From an uncultured Collinsella sp. (GTDB lineage: Bacteria > Actinomycetota > Coriobacteriia > Coriobacteriales > Coriobacteriaceae): DNA of 64,000 bases. Shown piece by piece: positions 36,627 through 47,312 of the stretch; the stretch's first letter is position 1; each line of letters opens with the position of its first letter. A program made the position numbers and the translations under genes. Under the pieces are notes generated by a model. It had not been told where the DNA came from and ran no database searches. It saw only the letters and a list, made by a program, of their open reading frames with translations. The stretch covers positions 8,314-72,313 of the forward strand of contig CALAMG010000035.1 of NCBI GenBank assembly GCA_937925715.1, in the 5' to 3' direction.

Positions 36627-38195
36627 ATGGACGATGCGAGCGAGCGTGCTATCGAAGAGGACATGCTCGATCAGTTCAATTACTTTGATGATGAGGACGA
36701 GGAGCTGATCGACCGTCGCGAGCCAGCGCCGCTTGATTCCTTTGATCTGGTCGATGAAGAGCCCGACGAGGACGAGGGCGAATCGGCGGAGCCCTCACAG
36801 CCTTCGCGCCTTGACTCGCTGCTTTCGAGAGCCCCCATGCACCACGGTGTCCGTGCCGGCGCGCTCCATATGAAAACTGACTGGCACCAGATCGTGACGG
36901 CAGGCGATGAACTTGCCGTCGATGCGCCGCTCACCGATAAATCATCCATCATCTGCCGCACCGGTATGCTTATGCTCGCGAGTGGAACGGGTGCCTGGCG
37001 CGTGCGCGATACCATGAATCGTGTTGCTGACGTGCTCGGCGTCACAATTCACGTCGACCTGAGTCTCCTATCGTTTGAGTGCACCTGCATCGAAGATGGC
37101 CACTGCTTTAACGAGGTCGTCAGCTTGCCCACAACCGGCGTCAATACCCATCGCATTTGGATGATGGAGAGTTTCCTCAAGGAAATCGAGACCTATGGTC
37201 GTCGCTTCACGGTGCACGAGTATCACGAGATGCTCAAGACCGTTGAGAGTTCAAAACCTGATTACGCGCCTTGGCAACAGGGCCTTGCGGCGGCCTGCGC
37301 CTGTGGCGCCTTTGTCTTTTTACTTGGTGGCGGTCCTATTGAGATGGCATGCGCGTTCGTGGGCGCGGGTGTCGGCAACTTTGCCCGCTCCCATATTCTC
37401 AAGCAAGGCCTTGGTCAGTTCAGCGCGCTGACGACCGGCGTTGCGCTCGCTTGCGTTTCGTATCTGCTGGCATTGCTCGGCCTTGGCCAGGTCATACCGG
37501 GGGCAATGTCGCACCAAGAAGGCTATATCGGCGCCATGCTCTTTGTGATTCCCGGCTTTCCACTCATTACGGCAGGCCTCGACATCGCTAAGCTCGACAT
37601 GCGAAGCGGTATCGAGCGCCTTTCATATGCCGTATCGATTATTGTGATGGCGACCCTCGTAGGTTGGATGGTTGCCGAGTGTGTTGGCCTGGCGCCGGAC
37701 GACTTTGCCCCACTGGGCCTTTCGCCGCTTGCCCTTACGCTCCTGCGCGTGGTGATGAGCTTCGTTGGCGTATTCGGCTTCTCGGTGATGTTCAACAGCC
37801 CGGTAAAGATGGCCGCGGCAGCTGGGTTGATCGGCGCCGTGTCCAATACCCTGCGTCTGACCCTTGTCGATGCGCCGACGATGATTCCCTTCCTGGGCCT
37901 CAGCACGGGAATGCCTCCCGAGGCAGCAGCGTTTATCGGCGCGCTGGTATCGGGGCTGCTCGCAAGCTTGGCTGAAGTCAAGCTCACCTACCCGCGCATC
38001 GCCCTCACGGTGCCTTCGATTGTCATTATGGTGCCGGGCTTGTATCTGTATCGCTCGATGTATTACATGTGCACCTTCGACACGGTCAATATGCTCGGCT
38101 GGTTTGTGCGCGCAGTGCTCATCGTAGCGTTTCTGCCCGTTGGACTGGGTGTGGCGCGTACGCTCACCGACCCTCGCTGGCGCCACACCAGCTAA
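36627..38195 (+). CDS. ThrE-type threonine/serine exporter family protein
   Basis: The 522-residue protein has an acidic N-terminal tail (about residues 1-75). A soluble DUF1212-type domain reads ICRTGMLMLASGTGAWRVRDTMNRVADVLGV, and about ten membrane segments follow; the second half is of the DUF3815 kind (MPPEAAAFIGALVSG, PSIVIMVPGLYLYRS). Full-length fusions of the two halves are the ThrE layout. The substrate is probably threonine or serine. The stop is directly followed by a family C palindrome. Confidence 0.88.
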   Translation: MDDASERAIEEDMLDQFNYFDDEDEELIDRREPAPLDSFDLVDEEPDEDEGESAEPSQPSRLDSLLSRAPMHHGVRAGALHMKTDWHQIVTAGDELAVDAPLTDKSSIICRTGMLMLASGTGAWRVRDTMNRVADVLGVTIHVDLSLLSFECTCIEDGHCFNEVVSLPTTGVNTHRIWMMESFLKEIETYGRRFTVHEYHEMLKTVESSKPDYAPWQQGLAAACACGAFVFLLGGGPIEMACAFVGAGVGNFARSHILKQGLGQFSALTTGVALACVSYLLALLGLGQVIPGAMSHQEGYIGAMLFVIPGFPLITAGLDIAKLDMRSGIERLSYAVSIIVMATLVGWMVAECVGLAPDDFAPLGLSPLALTLLRVVMSFVGVFGFSVMFNSPVKMAAAAGLIGAVSNTLRLTLVDAPTMIPFLGLSTGMPPEAAAFIGALVSGLLASLAEVKLTYPRIALTVPSIVIMVPGLYLYRSMYYMCTFDTVNMLGWFVRAVLIVAFLPVGLGVARTLTDPRWRHTS

Positions 38196-38228
38196 TTGGT
38201 ACAAGGGGGACAGGTTACTTTGCACCAA
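38196..38228. repeat. Short palindromic repeat, family C copy 2
   Basis: TTGGTACAA and TTTGCACCAA arms surround GGGGGACAGGTTAC. The element begins at the base after the exporter stop codon. Confidence 0.75.
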
Positions 38229-38231
38229 ATG

Positions 38232-38298
38232 AGTTGTGGTGAAATAGGGACTGAATTGCTGCTTAAAGGGTCAAAACAGTCCGTATTCCACCGCAACT
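38232..38298. repeat. Palindromic repeat, family B copy 2
   Basis: It begins AGTTGTGGTGAAATAGGGAC and ends GTATTCCACCGCAACT, with an internal GGACTG/CAGTCC pair. It is related to 11034-11100. Confidence 0.8.
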
Positions 38299-38413
38299 TA
38301 TGGGGTCGGGGGATTATCGGTGCCCTGCATCTTCATAAACTCAACGCTTACGAAGCGCATGCGTTTCGTGCTAGGCTGGTTCCACCACATAAGTAGTCGC
38401 AGACGCGCGTACC

Positions 38414-38465
38414 ACGGGCGGGCGAGATGAAGTTCCAACAGCTCCATCTTGCCCGCCCGTTTTTG
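38414..38465 (+). terminator. Terminator-like hairpin upstream of the DUF2798 gene
   Basis: ACGGGCGGGC (38414-38423) pairs with GCCCGCCCGT (38451-38460), extended by AGATG/CATCT, and is followed by TTTTTG. It lies between a possible promoter and the gene start, so it could be a leader terminator or end an unseen short transcript. Confidence 0.7.
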
Positions 38466-38508
38466 TTGCGTGGCGCCGCGGTACAACACAGAGAGGAATC
38501 TGCCCTTT

Positions 38509-39057
38509 ATGCCTATCAACAAACGAGAGAGCCTGCTGTTCACCTTTATCATGTGCTTTTGCATGGTGCTCTGGATGAGCATCTACAACGTTGCCCTGCA
38601 GCACGGGGCCATCAACGGCGAGGTCGTTGCCACTGCGTGGCTCGGCTTCCCCGTTGCCTACATTTTTGCCATGTGCTGCGACTGGTTCGTCGCCAGCCCG
38701 CTCGCCAAGGGTTTCGCCTTTAAGTACTTGGTCACGCCGGGCAAGAGCTCGCCACTTGCCATGACGCTCGCCGTCAGCTCCTGCATGGTCGTTCCCATGG
38801 TCATCATCATGTCGCTGTACGGTGCCTGTGAGGGTCTGACGCACATGCCCGGCGGCATCCTTGCGAACCTGTATTCCGTGCCCGCGATCTGGATGATCAA
38901 CATCCCGCATAATTTTGTGATGGCGCTGCCGTGGAACCTTTTGGTAGCCGGTCCGATTTCCCGCTTCGTCTTCCGTCGCGCCTTCCCTGTGGGGACGGTT
39001 TTCGAGGAGGAGCACGCCGAGCTCTTGGAGCAGGCTATGGCTCCTGAGTGCGAGTAG
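38509..39057 (+). CDS. DUF2798 family membrane protein
   Basis: ATG 38509 with GAGAGGAA upstream gives 182 residues and four membrane segments. LLFTFIMCFCMVLWMSIYNVAL and FPVAYIFAMCCDWFVASPLA are typical of the first DUF2798 unit. IMSLYGACEG and PHNFVMALPWNLLVAGPISRFVFRR belong to a second unit. The function is unknown. Confidence 0.82.
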   Translation: MPINKRESLLFTFIMCFCMVLWMSIYNVALQHGAINGEVVATAWLGFPVAYIFAMCCDWFVASPLAKGFAFKYLVTPGKSSPLAMTLAVSSCMVVPMVIIMSLYGACEGLTHMPGGILANLYSVPAIWMINIPHNFVMALPWNLLVAGPISRFVFRRAFPVGTVFEEEHAELLEQAMAPECE

Positions 39058-39223
39058 CTCGCTTAGGGATCTGCTGAGCGCGGGCGACTTGCTTGGTTGG
39101 AGCCCTAAGCGTGGATAGCTCTCTCGGCGACATCGCGGGCGTGAGCGGTGCGCATGACCGGAGGGCCCGTGCTGCTCCGTTGCCCGACGTGCTAGCGCGC
39201 AGAACAATCTGTTGGTGCATTCG

Positions 39224-39256
39224 GCGGCTGCTGAAGCGTTTCGGCAGCCGCTTTTT
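39224..39256 (+). terminator. Terminator after the DUF2798 gene region
   Basis: GCGGCTGC and GCAGCCGC are followed by TTTTTAT. It ends any transcript before the operator at 39269. Confidence 0.85.
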
Positions 39257-39268
39257 ATACGGAGTTTA

Positions 39269-39289
39269 AATACAACAGTCTGTTGTATT
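39269..39289. promoter_or_regulatory. Probable TetR-family operator
   Basis: AATACAACAG and CTGTTGTATT form a perfect 10-bp inverted repeat around one central T, 50 bases before the activase gene. This size and symmetry fit a TetR dimer site, and a tetR-type gene is at the end of the same transcript. Confidence 0.7.
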
Positions 39290-39338
39290 ACGTAGAGTGG
39301 TATATCTCTAGCGGGAAAAATGCGAGAGACGGAGCATT

Positions 39339-42300
39339 ATGGCGTTGCTAGTAGGACTGGACGTAGGGTCGACGACGACCAAAGTTTACGCGATGCACGA
39401 GGATATGACCGAGGCGTGGTGGGGATATCGCCGCCACGGGGCGTGTCAGACAGCGAGCGTGCGCGCCATGCTCGGCGAGCTCGCCGAGCGCTTTCCCCAT
39501 GAGTCACTGCGCGTTGCGGTGACCGGCTCGGGTGCGCGCGATATCGCGACCGCGCTGGGCGCCTCGTACGTTCAGGAGGTGGTCGCCAACGCGCTCGCGA
39601 TCAGCAGGTTCTATCCGCAGACGCGCTGCGCCATCGAGCTGGGCGGCCAAGACGCCAAGATGATCTTCTTCCGCACCAACGATAAGGGAGACATCGAGGT
39701 TGCCGACATGCGCATGAACGGCTCGTGCGCAGGCGGTACCGGTGCATTTATCGACGAGATGGCAAAGCTCATGGGGGTCGGCACCGAATCGGGCGAGTTC
39801 GAGCAGCTCGCAAGCCGGGGAACGACCGTCCACGAGGTCTCGGGCCGCTGCGGCGTGTACGCAAAGACCGATATCCAGCCGCTGCTCAACGAGGGCATTC
39901 CTACCACCGACCTGGCGCTTTCGGCGCTTCACGCGGTCGCCCGCCAAACGATCGGCGGTCTGGCCCAGGGTATCGACATCGAGCCGCCGGTAATCTTCGA
40001 GGGCGGTACGCTCGCCTACAACCCCACACTGGTCCGCGTGTTCCGGGAGCAACTGAATCTATCGGACGATCAGGTTATCGTCCCGCGCGATCCGCAGATC
40101 ATGGTCGCGCGCGGTGCCGCCCTGTCGCTGACCGACATGTTCGCATCGTCCCAACCGATCGACCTTCCCGACGCTTTTGTCCGGCTGGATAAGCTCGAGA
40201 CGGTCGCGCCCGCAAGCGGGGAGGGACGTCTTGCCCAGCCCTTTTTTGCCACACCTGCCGAGCAGGCGGATTTTACGGCACGCCATGGCAAAGAGACGCC
40301 GGCAAAGGGTCCGGATGCGTATGCGCCCGGAGAGACGGTGCGTGTGGCGCTCGGTATCGATTCGGGGAGCACGACGACCAAGTTCGCCCTGGTCGATGAG
40401 GCGGGTGAGCTTGTCGATTCGTTCTACGCGTCTAATAACGGCAGACCGCTCGACGTCGCCCAACAGGGTCTTGTCAGCTTGAAGAACCGCTGGGAGACAG
40501 CGGGAGTCACGCTTGCGATCGATGCCGTGGGCACCACGGGATACGGCGAGGAGCTTTTCGCGCGCGCGTTCCACGCCGACTACCATACGGTCGAGACGGT
40601 CGCGCACGCCCGCGCCGCGTGCGCATGCGTTCCCGATGCGACCTTCGTGCTCGACATCGGCGGACAGGATATGAAGGCCATCTGGCTCAACCACGGCGTG
40701 CTGACCGATATCGTCGTCAACGAGGCGTGCTCTGCGGGCTGCGGCTCGTTCCTCGAGGGTTTTGCCAAAAACCTCGGAATAGCCGTTGAGGATATCGCGA
40801 CCGAGGCATTTTCGTCCAAAGCCCCCGCCGTTCTCGGCAGCCGCTGCACGGTGTTCATGAACAGCAGCGTCGTTTCCGAGCAGCGGCGCGGTAAGGGTCC
40901 GGGCGACATCATGGCCGGTCTCTGCCGTTCGATTATCGAGAACGTGTTCACCAAGGTCATTCGCGTTTCAAATCTCAACCGTCTGGGCGACAAAGTCGTC
41001 GTCCAGGGCGGCACGTTCCGAAACGACGCGGTGCTGCGCGCATTCGAGCAGTATCTGGGCAAACCCGTCACGCGTGCGCCCCACCCGGGGCTGATGGGCG
41101 CTATCGGTATCGCCCTGCTCGCGCGCGAGGAATGCCGCAAGGGCGACGCCGGCACGTCGTTTATCGGGCTCGATGCCGTGGAGCGCTTCGAGCATCGCGA
41201 GTTCGGCGGCGTTACCTGCCGTCGGTGCAACAACCGCTGCCAGCGCGCGGTCGTGGCATTTGGCGACGGCTCGCTTTACGTCACGGGCAATCGCTGCCCG
41301 CGCGGCGGCGCCATCTCATGGGATGAGCTCGTGCGCGAGGTTCCCGCGGCGGAGGAGCTGCGTCCGCAGGGTGCTTGCGAGGCACAGGCACCCGGCACGG
41401 GGCGCGACCGGACCGCGGCTGTCCCCAATCTCTTTGTCGACCGCGAGAAGCTGCTGTTCGAGTCGTACCCCACGGTTCCCGTCAGCGGGGGGCGCGATGT
41501 CACGATCGGCATTCCCCGTGTGCTCGAGTTCTGGGACACTATGCCGTTCTGGTCGACGTTCTTCAGCACGCTCGGCTTTAAGGTGCGCGTCTCGGGACGC
41601 AGCACCAAGGCGATGTACGAGCGCGGTCTGGCGCACGTCACATCCGACACCGTGTGCTTCCCGGCCAAGCTCGTCCACGGGCACATCCGCAATCTCGTCG
41701 ACGCCGGCGTCGACCGCATCTTCATGCCCATCATCACGACGGTGCCCACCGAAAACACCGCCTCTACCAGCGAGTGGATGTGCGCCGTCGTAAAGGGATA
41801 CCCCTACGTGATGCGCAATTCCGATAACCCGGAGGAGCGTTTCGGCGTTCCGTTCGATACGCCGCTGTTCCACTGGTACGACGAGGGCGACCGAAACCGC
41901 CAGCTCAAGGCGTGGTGCAAGGAGACCTTCGATATCGATGCCGACCTGGTTGCCAAGGCGACCGAGCAGGCGGACCGCGCGCAGGAGACGTTTGAGAACC
42001 AGCTGCAGCTGCGCGGCAGGCAGGTGCTCGAGAACGTGCACGAGGACGGCGGCTACGCGGTGGTGATCGCTTCGCGCCCGTACCACAACGACCCGCTGGT
42101 CAACCACGGGCTGCCCAAGCTCTTCTCTGAGCGCGGCATCCCCGTGCTGACGCCCGATGCGGTGCCGGGGGTCTGCAACGTCGATCTTTCCAACAGCCGC
42201 ATCGACATCGTGAACAACTACCATGCGCGCATGCTGTCGTGCGCGGTCATCGTCGCATCGACGCCCGAGCTCGAGCTCGTGCAGATGGGCAGCTTCGGCT

Positions 42301-43778
42301 GCGGCCACGATGCGTATCTCACCGACGAGATCGCGCGCATGATGGGTGAGATGGGCTCCAAGGTTCCGATGATGATCAAGCTCGATGAGAGCGACGTCGC
42401 CGGTCCCATGGGCATTCGCGTGCGTTCGTTTATCGAGTCGGTCAACCGTCGTCGCGCGGAGGAGCGTGCCGAGGGCGCCCGGGTGCACGCGGTCCATCCG
42501 CTCGACGACCCGTATAAGGTCAAGTACACCAAGCGCGACCGGCACGACAAGATCGCGCTGGTCCCCAACACCTCCCATGCGTTCTGCAGGCTCATGACCG
42601 CGGCGATGCGCAATCAGGGCGTGCGCGCCGAGGCCCTTGATATCGGGCGCGAGGATGCCATCCGCCTGGGCAAACGCTATGTGCACAACGACATCTGCTT
42701 CCCCGCGCAAATCGTGATCGGCGAGGCGCTCGCGGCACTCGAGAGCGGTAAGTACGACCCGCACGACGTCGCCGTGGTGACTGGCAAGTATATCGGCGAC
42801 TGCCGCCTGACGCACTACATGCCCCTGCTGCGCCGCGCGCTCGACGACGCGGGATACGACTATGTCCCGGTGCTCACCAACGACGACGTCGATGCCCACA
42901 ATGCGCATCCGGGCTTCAAGCTCGGCCTTGGCCCGAGCATCCAGATCGCCTACGGTCTTCCCATGATCGATGCCCTCGAGGCTATGCTTAGGCGCATCCG
43001 TCCCTACGAGCTCGAGAAGGGCGCGGCGGACGCTGCGTTCGACCGCGCGCTCGATGAGGTTATCGAGGGCATGGAGCGCTCCGGGCTGAGAGGCCAGGCG
43101 ACGGGCTTCAAACGCGCGCTTGCGATCATGGACGCCGTTCCGTACGACCGCTCGAACCCGCATCCGACCGTTCTCATCGTGGGCGAGTACCTGCTCAATT
43201 TCCATCTCGGCGCCAACCACGAGATCGAGCGCTACCTCGAGGACAACGGGCTCGAGGTCATCGAGGCGCGCATGACCGACGTGATCCGCAAGACCTATTT
43301 CTACAAGCATGCGCAGTCGCGCGAGTTCCACGTCGACCTGTCGCTGCCCGAAAAGGCCTGGTACGCCACGGCGGACAACCTGTTCGAGCTCGCGCACGAC
43401 CGTTGCGACCGCCTGGGCGCGGCGAGCCCGCTCTACGAGCCGCCGACGCGCATGCCCGAGCTCGTGCGCGCGAGCGATAAGATCCTGCACCATACGTTCG
43501 ATGCGGGCGAGGGCGTGCTGATTCCGGCGGAGATTCTCGAGCACGCCAAGCGCGGCTGCCGCAACTTCGTGATCCTGCAGCCGTTCGGGTGTCTGCCCAA
43601 CCATGTCGTGGGGCGCGGGCTCATCCATGCGCTCAAGGAGCAGTATCCCACGGCGCAGTTCCTGCCGCTCGACTACGATCCCGACGTGAGCTTCGCCAAC
43701 GTGGAGAACCGTCTTCAGATGCTCATCATGAACGCCAAGGCGCAGAGGTGCGGTGAGGCGCATGGCGAGACCGCGTAA
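39339..43778 (+). CDS. Giant 2-hydroxyacyl-CoA dehydratase activase-related protein
   Basis: The 1479-residue protein fuses two BcrAD/BadFG-type ATPase activators and a dehydratase-like part. Unit 1 has LDVGSTTTKVYAM, ELGGQDAKMIFF and MNGSCAGGTGAFIDEMA. Unit 2 (from about residue 335) has LGIDSGSTTTKFALVDE, DIGGQDMKAIWL and EACSAGCGSFLEGFA. A cysteine cluster CRRCNNRCQRAV and GNRCPRG follows. The C-terminal half is a DUF2229-type region (VTIGIPRVLEFWDTMPFW, SDTVCFPAKLVHGHI, HNDICFPAQIVIGEALAAL). The family couples ATP hydrolysis and Fe-S electron transfer to dehydratase activation, but no partner dehydratase is adjacent. It overlaps the tetR gene. Confidence 0.88.
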   Translation: MALLVGLDVGSTTTKVYAMHEDMTEAWWGYRRHGACQTASVRAMLGELAERFPHESLRVAVTGSGARDIATALGASYVQEVVANALAISRFYPQTRCAIELGGQDAKMIFFRTNDKGDIEVADMRMNGSCAGGTGAFIDEMAKLMGVGTESGEFEQLASRGTTVHEVSGRCGVYAKTDIQPLLNEGIPTTDLALSALHAVARQTIGGLAQGIDIEPPVIFEGGTLAYNPTLVRVFREQLNLSDDQVIVPRDPQIMVARGAALSLTDMFASSQPIDLPDAFVRLDKLETVAPASGEGRLAQPFFATPAEQADFTARHGKETPAKGPDAYAPGETVRVALGIDSGSTTTKFALVDEAGELVDSFYASNNGRPLDVAQQGLVSLKNRWETAGVTLAIDAVGTTGYGEELFARAFHADYHTVETVAHARAACACVPDATFVLDIGGQDMKAIWLNHGVLTDIVVNEACSAGCGSFLEGFAKNLGIAVEDIATEAFSSKAPAVLGSRCTVFMNSSVVSEQRRGKGPGDIMAGLCRSIIENVFTKVIRVSNLNRLGDKVVVQGGTFRNDAVLRAFEQYLGKPVTRAPHPGLMGAIGIALLAREECRKGDAGTSFIGLDAVERFEHREFGGVTCRRCNNRCQRAVVAFGDGSLYVTGNRCPRGGAISWDELVREVPAAEELRPQGACEAQAPGTGRDRTAAVPNLFVDREKLLFESYPTVPVSGGRDVTIGIPRVLEFWDTMPFWSTFFSTLGFKVRVSGRSTKAMYERGLAHVTSDTVCFPAKLVHGHIRNLVDAGVDRIFMPIITTVPTENTASTSEWMCAVVKGYPYVMRNSDNPEERFGVPFDTPLFHWYDEGDRNRQLKAWCKETFDIDADLVAKATEQADRAQETFENQLQLRGRQVLENVHEDGGYAVVIASRPYHNDPLVNHGLPKLFSERGIPVLTPDAVPGVCNVDLSNSRIDIVNNYHARMLSCAVIVASTPELELVQMGSFGCGHDAYLTDEIARMMGEMGSKVPMMIKLDESDVAGPMGIRVRSFIESVNRRRAEERAEGARVHAVHPLDDPYKVKYTKRDRHDKIALVPNTSHAFCRLMTAAMRNQGVRAEALDIGREDAIRLGKRYVHNDICFPAQIVIGEALAALESGKYDPHDVAVVTGKYIGDCRLTHYMPLLRRALDDAGYDYVPVLTNDDVDAHNAHPGFKLGLGPSIQIAYGLPMIDALEAMLRRIRPYELEKGAADAAFDRALDEVIEGMERSGLRGQATGFKRALAIMDAVPYDRSNPHPTVLIVGEYLLNFHLGANHEIERYLEDNGLEVIEARMTDVIRKTYFYKHAQSREFHVDLSLPEKAWYATADNLFELAHDRCDRLGAASPLYEPPTRMPELVRASDKILHHTFDAGEGVLIPAEILEHAKRGCRNFVILQPFGCLPNHVVGRGLIHALKEQYPTAQFLPLDYDPDVSFANVENRLQMLIMNAKAQRCGEAHGETA

Positions 43779-44451
43779 GGACGCCGATGCGCCCGATGCG
43801 CGCACCCGTATCATCGAGGCGTTTTGGGAGCTCATCGAGAACAACAGCATCTTCGAGCTGTCGGTTGGCGAGGTGACCCGCGCCGCCCAGTGCAATCGCG
43901 GAACGTTTTACTACTATTTTCACGATTTCGATGAACTCGTCGCCATCGCCATAGCCCAGCTGCTGCAGGATAACGAGCTCATCACCGATGCCCTCTGGCA
44001 TTTTTCGAGCGAGGGCGACCTTTCGGCGTTCGACCGGCGCGACGTCCGCTGCCTGCTGCGGCGCATCGTCATCACCATGAGGGCGGGTGTCGCCGAGCAG
44101 GTCGTGCAGGGCATCCATACGATCATCATCGACCGCGTGAGAGAGATCGTCCACCCCGACGGAGAAGAGCTCAAGGCAGATTCGAGCTTTGCGGTGGGCT
44201 TTCTGGTCTCGGGCATCATGGGCTTTGTGATGGCGGTCGGCTTTGCCCGGGAGGGCGGCGAGGAGATAGACCTCGAGCAGCCGGGGGACAGCGCGTGCGC
44301 GTACCTGAGGGCGGTCGCCATGCAGACGGTGGAAACGGTCGCGCAAGTCGAGGGCGTCGATACATCCGAGCTGCTCGAACGCGTCTCCAAGGAGGCCGAT
44401 GCCTATCGCGCATCGCGTGCGACGAGTCCCGACGTGGTGAAAGACGCCTAG
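43762..44451 (+). CDS. TetR/AcrR family regulator
   Basis: ATG 43762 (GAGG just upstream) gives 229 residues; a GTG at 43753 is an alternative. The N-terminal helix-turn-helix reads RTRIIEAFWELIENNSIFELSVGEVTRAAQCNRGTFYYYFHDFDELVA. The rest is an all-helical ligand domain. It overlaps the end of the activase gene by 17 bases. With the palindrome at 39269 it likely represses its own operon. The inducer is unknown. Confidence 0.9.
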   Translation: MARPRKDADAPDARTRIIEAFWELIENNSIFELSVGEVTRAAQCNRGTFYYYFHDFDELVAIAIAQLLQDNELITDALWHFSSEGDLSAFDRRDVRCLLRRIVITMRAGVAEQVVQGIHTIIIDRVREIVHPDGEELKADSSFAVGFLVSGIMGFVMAVGFAREGGEEIDLEQPGDSACAYLRAVAMQTVETVAQVEGVDTSELLERVSKEADAYRASRATSPDVVKDA

Positions 44452-44643
44452 GGTTTCTCTTGCGGGGCGCCTGTCGCGCATCGCGCGGTGAGTCCCGCGA
44501 TGCGGTCATAACCTGCATTCATGTGAGCCGGGTTTATAGATATTCCTCCAGCTGTTAACATAGACAACCTGTGGGTAAAGAGACAAAAGCGCCGCCGACG
44601 GGCGGGCGTTTTGATTTCGATGAACTCATGTAAGGAAACGAGC

Positions 44644-47286
44644 ATGTTAGATAGATTTACCGATCGAGCGCGCAAGGTCATGTCGATGGCCAAACAGGAG
44701 GCGCTCGATCTGCACTCAAATAAGGTGGGCACCGAGCACCTGCTGCTCGCACTCGCCAAGGAGGACGAGGGCATCGCTGCCGAGGCGCTGCGCTCGCTTG
44801 ATATCTCCTACGACGACATCATGGACACCCTCAAGGAGGTCCAGACCACGGTTCCCGAGCCCAGCGAGGAGACCGAGGCTGCCAAGCTTGCCTTTACGCC
44901 GCTCGTCATTAGCGTGATGGAGCGCTCCTTCCGCGTGGCACGTGAGAACAACCAGACCTACGTGTCGACCGAGCACTTGCTGATTGGCATCGTCGAAGAG
45001 GGTAACGGCATGGCCATGGACATCCTCATGCGCCTGGGTGTGTCGTCCGCCTCCATCAAAAAGGCTATCGAGAAACTTACCGCCAAGGACCAGGACAAGA
45101 AGCGTCCGCTCGCTGGTGCCGGTGCTGGTCGTCCCGGTGCGGGTCTGCCGTTCTTTAGCGGCTCGGATGCCTCTCAGCAAAAGGGGAGCGGCACCGACAC
45201 GCTCAAGCAGTTCGCCACCAACCTCACGCAAAAGGCGCGCGACGGCGAGCTCGATCCCGTGATTGGCCGCGAAAAGGAAGTCCAGCGCATGATGGAGATC
45301 CTTTCGCGCCGCACCAAGAACAACCCGCTTATCCTGGGCGATCCCGGCGTGGGCAAGACGGCCATCGTCGAGGGCCTGGCGCAGCAGATCGCTGCCGGCA
45401 ACGTGCCCGAGAACCTCATGAACCAGAACATCTGGACGCTCGACCTGCCGGGCCTCGTTGCGGGCGCCAAGTATCGCGGTGAGTTTGAGGAGCGCCTCAA
45501 GAACGTGATCCAGGAGGCCACCGAGGCCGACGACGTCATCCTGTTTATCGACGAGATGCACACTATCATCGGTGCCGGTTCTGCCGAGGGCTCCATCGAC
45601 GCGAGCTCCATGCTCAAGCCCGTGCTTGCGCGCGGTGCCTTCCAGATTATCGGCGCCACCACGGCCGAGGAATTCCGTAAGTACCTCACCAAGGATCCGG
45701 CCTTTGAGCGTCGCTTCCAGACCATCGATGTCGAGGAGCCGAGCGTCGAGGACACGGTCAAGATCCTGACCGCGCTCAAGCCGCGCTACGAGGAGCACCA
45801 CCATGTGCGCTATACGCAGGGTGCTATCGAGGCCGCCGCGAACCTTTCCAACCGCTACATTCAGGACCGCTTCCTGCCTGATAAGGCCATCGACCTCATT
45901 GACGAGGCCGGCGCCCGCGCCCGCATCGCCGCCAACCGCGCGCCCGAGCCGGTGCGCGAGGCCGAGCATCGCGTGGAGGAGCTTAAGGCCGCCGCGCAGG
46001 AGGCCACCGAGAGCGACGACATGAACAAGGCCGCTGAGATCACCGAGCAGCAAAAGGCTGCCGAGATTGAGCTCGCCGAGGCCAAGGCTGCCTGGACGGC
46101 CGAGCTCGACGCCAGCCCGCTCACCATCGATGTCTCCCAGATTGCCGACATCGTGTCCGTGACCTCGGGCGTGCCGGTGTCCTCGCTCACCGAGAGCGAG
46201 AGCCGCCGCCTGCTGCAGGCCGAAAGCGTGCTCAAGACGCGCATTATCGGCCAGGACGAGGCCGTCGAGGCCGTTGCCAAGGCCGTGCGCCGCAGCCGCT
46301 CGCCGCTCAAGGACCCGCGTCGCCCCGGCGGCAGCTTTATCTTCCTGGGCCCCACCGGCACGGGCAAGACCGAGCTCGCCAAGACGCTCGCCGAGTATCT
46401 CTTTGGCAGCAAGGACGCGCTCATCAGCTTCGATATGTCGGAGTTTGGTAGTGAGTTCGAGGTCTCCAAGCTCATTGGTAGCCCTCCGGGCTATGTGGGC
46501 CACGACGAGGGCGGCCAGCTCACCAAGGCCGTTCGCCGTCATCCGTACTCGGTCGTGCTGTTCGACGAGATCGAGAAGGCGCACCCCGACATCTTCAATA
46601 TCCTGCTGCAGGTGCTGGAGGAGGGCCGCCTGACCGATAGCCAGGGCAAGACGGTCGACTTCCGCAACACCGTGATCATCATGACGTCCAACGTGGGCGC
46701 CCGCGAGATCGCGCAGGATGCGAGCGTTGGCTTTGGCACCACCGGCGAGCAGGGCCTCACCTCGAGTGAGATCCGCGGCCGCGCGATGGGCGAGCTCAAG
46801 CGCCTGTTCCGCCCCGAGCTGCTCAACCGTATCGACGACATCGTGGTGTTCCAGAAGCTCTCGGGCGAGAACCTGACCAAGATTGCGCACCTGCTGGTGG
46901 ACGATCTGCGCCAGCGCCTGATCGCAAACGGCATGAACATCAAGCTTACCGATGCGGCCTACGACAAGATTGTGGCGGAGGGTACCGACCTCACCAACGG
47001 CGCGCGTCCGCTGCGTCGTGCTATCCAAAAGCTCATCGAGGATCCGCTGTCCGAGGAACTGCTGGCTGGCGAGTGGGGCGAGGGCGATACCGTCCTGTGC
47101 GACGTGGCCGATGGCAAGTTTGTCTTTAGCCACGGCACGGGCGAGATCCCGGCACCGCGTCCGGTGGGCACGCTCGGTGGCGATACCGCCCCGGCGGCAC
47201 CGCACACCGGCAACGCCGCGCCCGTGAGCGGCGGCGTGACCTCGGGCCCCGGCGGCATGATGCAAGCCGGTTCCGGCGCGCTGTAG
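44644..47286 (+). CDS. clpC: ATP-dependent Clp protease ATP-binding subunit ClpC
   Basis: ATG 44644 with AAGGAAA upstream gives 880 residues. It has the double N-domain ([19 protein letters not shown] and [18 protein letters not shown]), AAA1 with [18 protein letters not shown], a coiled middle part rich in Ala and Glu (about residues 420-470), and AAA2 with [18 protein letters not shown]. Middle-domain length fits ClpC rather than ClpB. The last 50 residues are a Gly/Ala/Pro-rich tail not typical of the family. It unfolds proteins for ClpP. No regulator box (CtsR or HAIR) was recognised upstream. Confidence 0.94.
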   Translation: MLDRFTDRARKVMSMAKQEALDLHSNKVGTEHLLLALAKEDEGIAAEALRSLDISYDDIMDTLKEVQTTVPEPSEETEAAKLAFTPLVISVMERSFRVARENNQTYVSTEHLLIGIVEEGNGMAMDILMRLGVSSASIKKAIEKLTAKDQDKKRPLAGAGAGRPGAGLPFFSGSDASQQKGSGTDTLKQFATNLTQKARDGELDPVIGREKEVQRMMEILSRRTKNNPLILGDPGVGKTAIVEGLAQQIAAGNVPENLMNQNIWTLDLPGLVAGAKYRGEFEERLKNVIQEATEADDVILFIDEMHTIIGAGSAEGSIDASSMLKPVLARGAFQIIGATTAEEFRKYLTKDPAFERRFQTIDVEEPSVEDTVKILTALKPRYEEHHHVRYTQGAIEAAANLSNRYIQDRFLPDKAIDLIDEAGARARIAANRAPEPVREAEHRVEELKAAAQEATESDDMNKAAEITEQQKAAEIELAEAKAAWTAELDASPLTIDVSQIADIVSVTSGVPVSSLTESESRRLLQAESVLKTRIIGQDEAVEAVAKAVRRSRSPLKDPRRPGGSFIFLGPTGTGKTELAKTLAEYLFGSKDALISFDMSEFGSEFEVSKLIGSPPGYVGHDEGGQLTKAVRRHPYSVVLFDEIEKAHPDIFNILLQVLEEGRLTDSQGKTVDFRNTVIIMTSNVGAREIAQDASVGFGTTGEQGLTSSEIRGRAMGELKRLFRPELLNRIDDIVVFQKLSGENLTKIAHLLVDDLRQRLIANGMNIKLTDAAYDKIVAEGTDLTNGARPLRRAIQKLIEDPLSEELLAGEWGEGDTVLCDVADGKFVFSHGTGEIPAPRPVGTLGGDTAPAAPHTGNAAPVSGGVTSGPGGMMQAGSGAL

Positions 47287-47312
47287 GGCGTGGCGACAAT
47301 TTGATACGCGCA

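Noticed and set aside
41316..43895. Long open frame (859 codons) on the minus strand opposite the activase gene
   Set aside because: It is the mirror of a gene with strong C/G-ending codon bias. Its translation has no domain-like stretches and it overlaps a well-supported gene completely.
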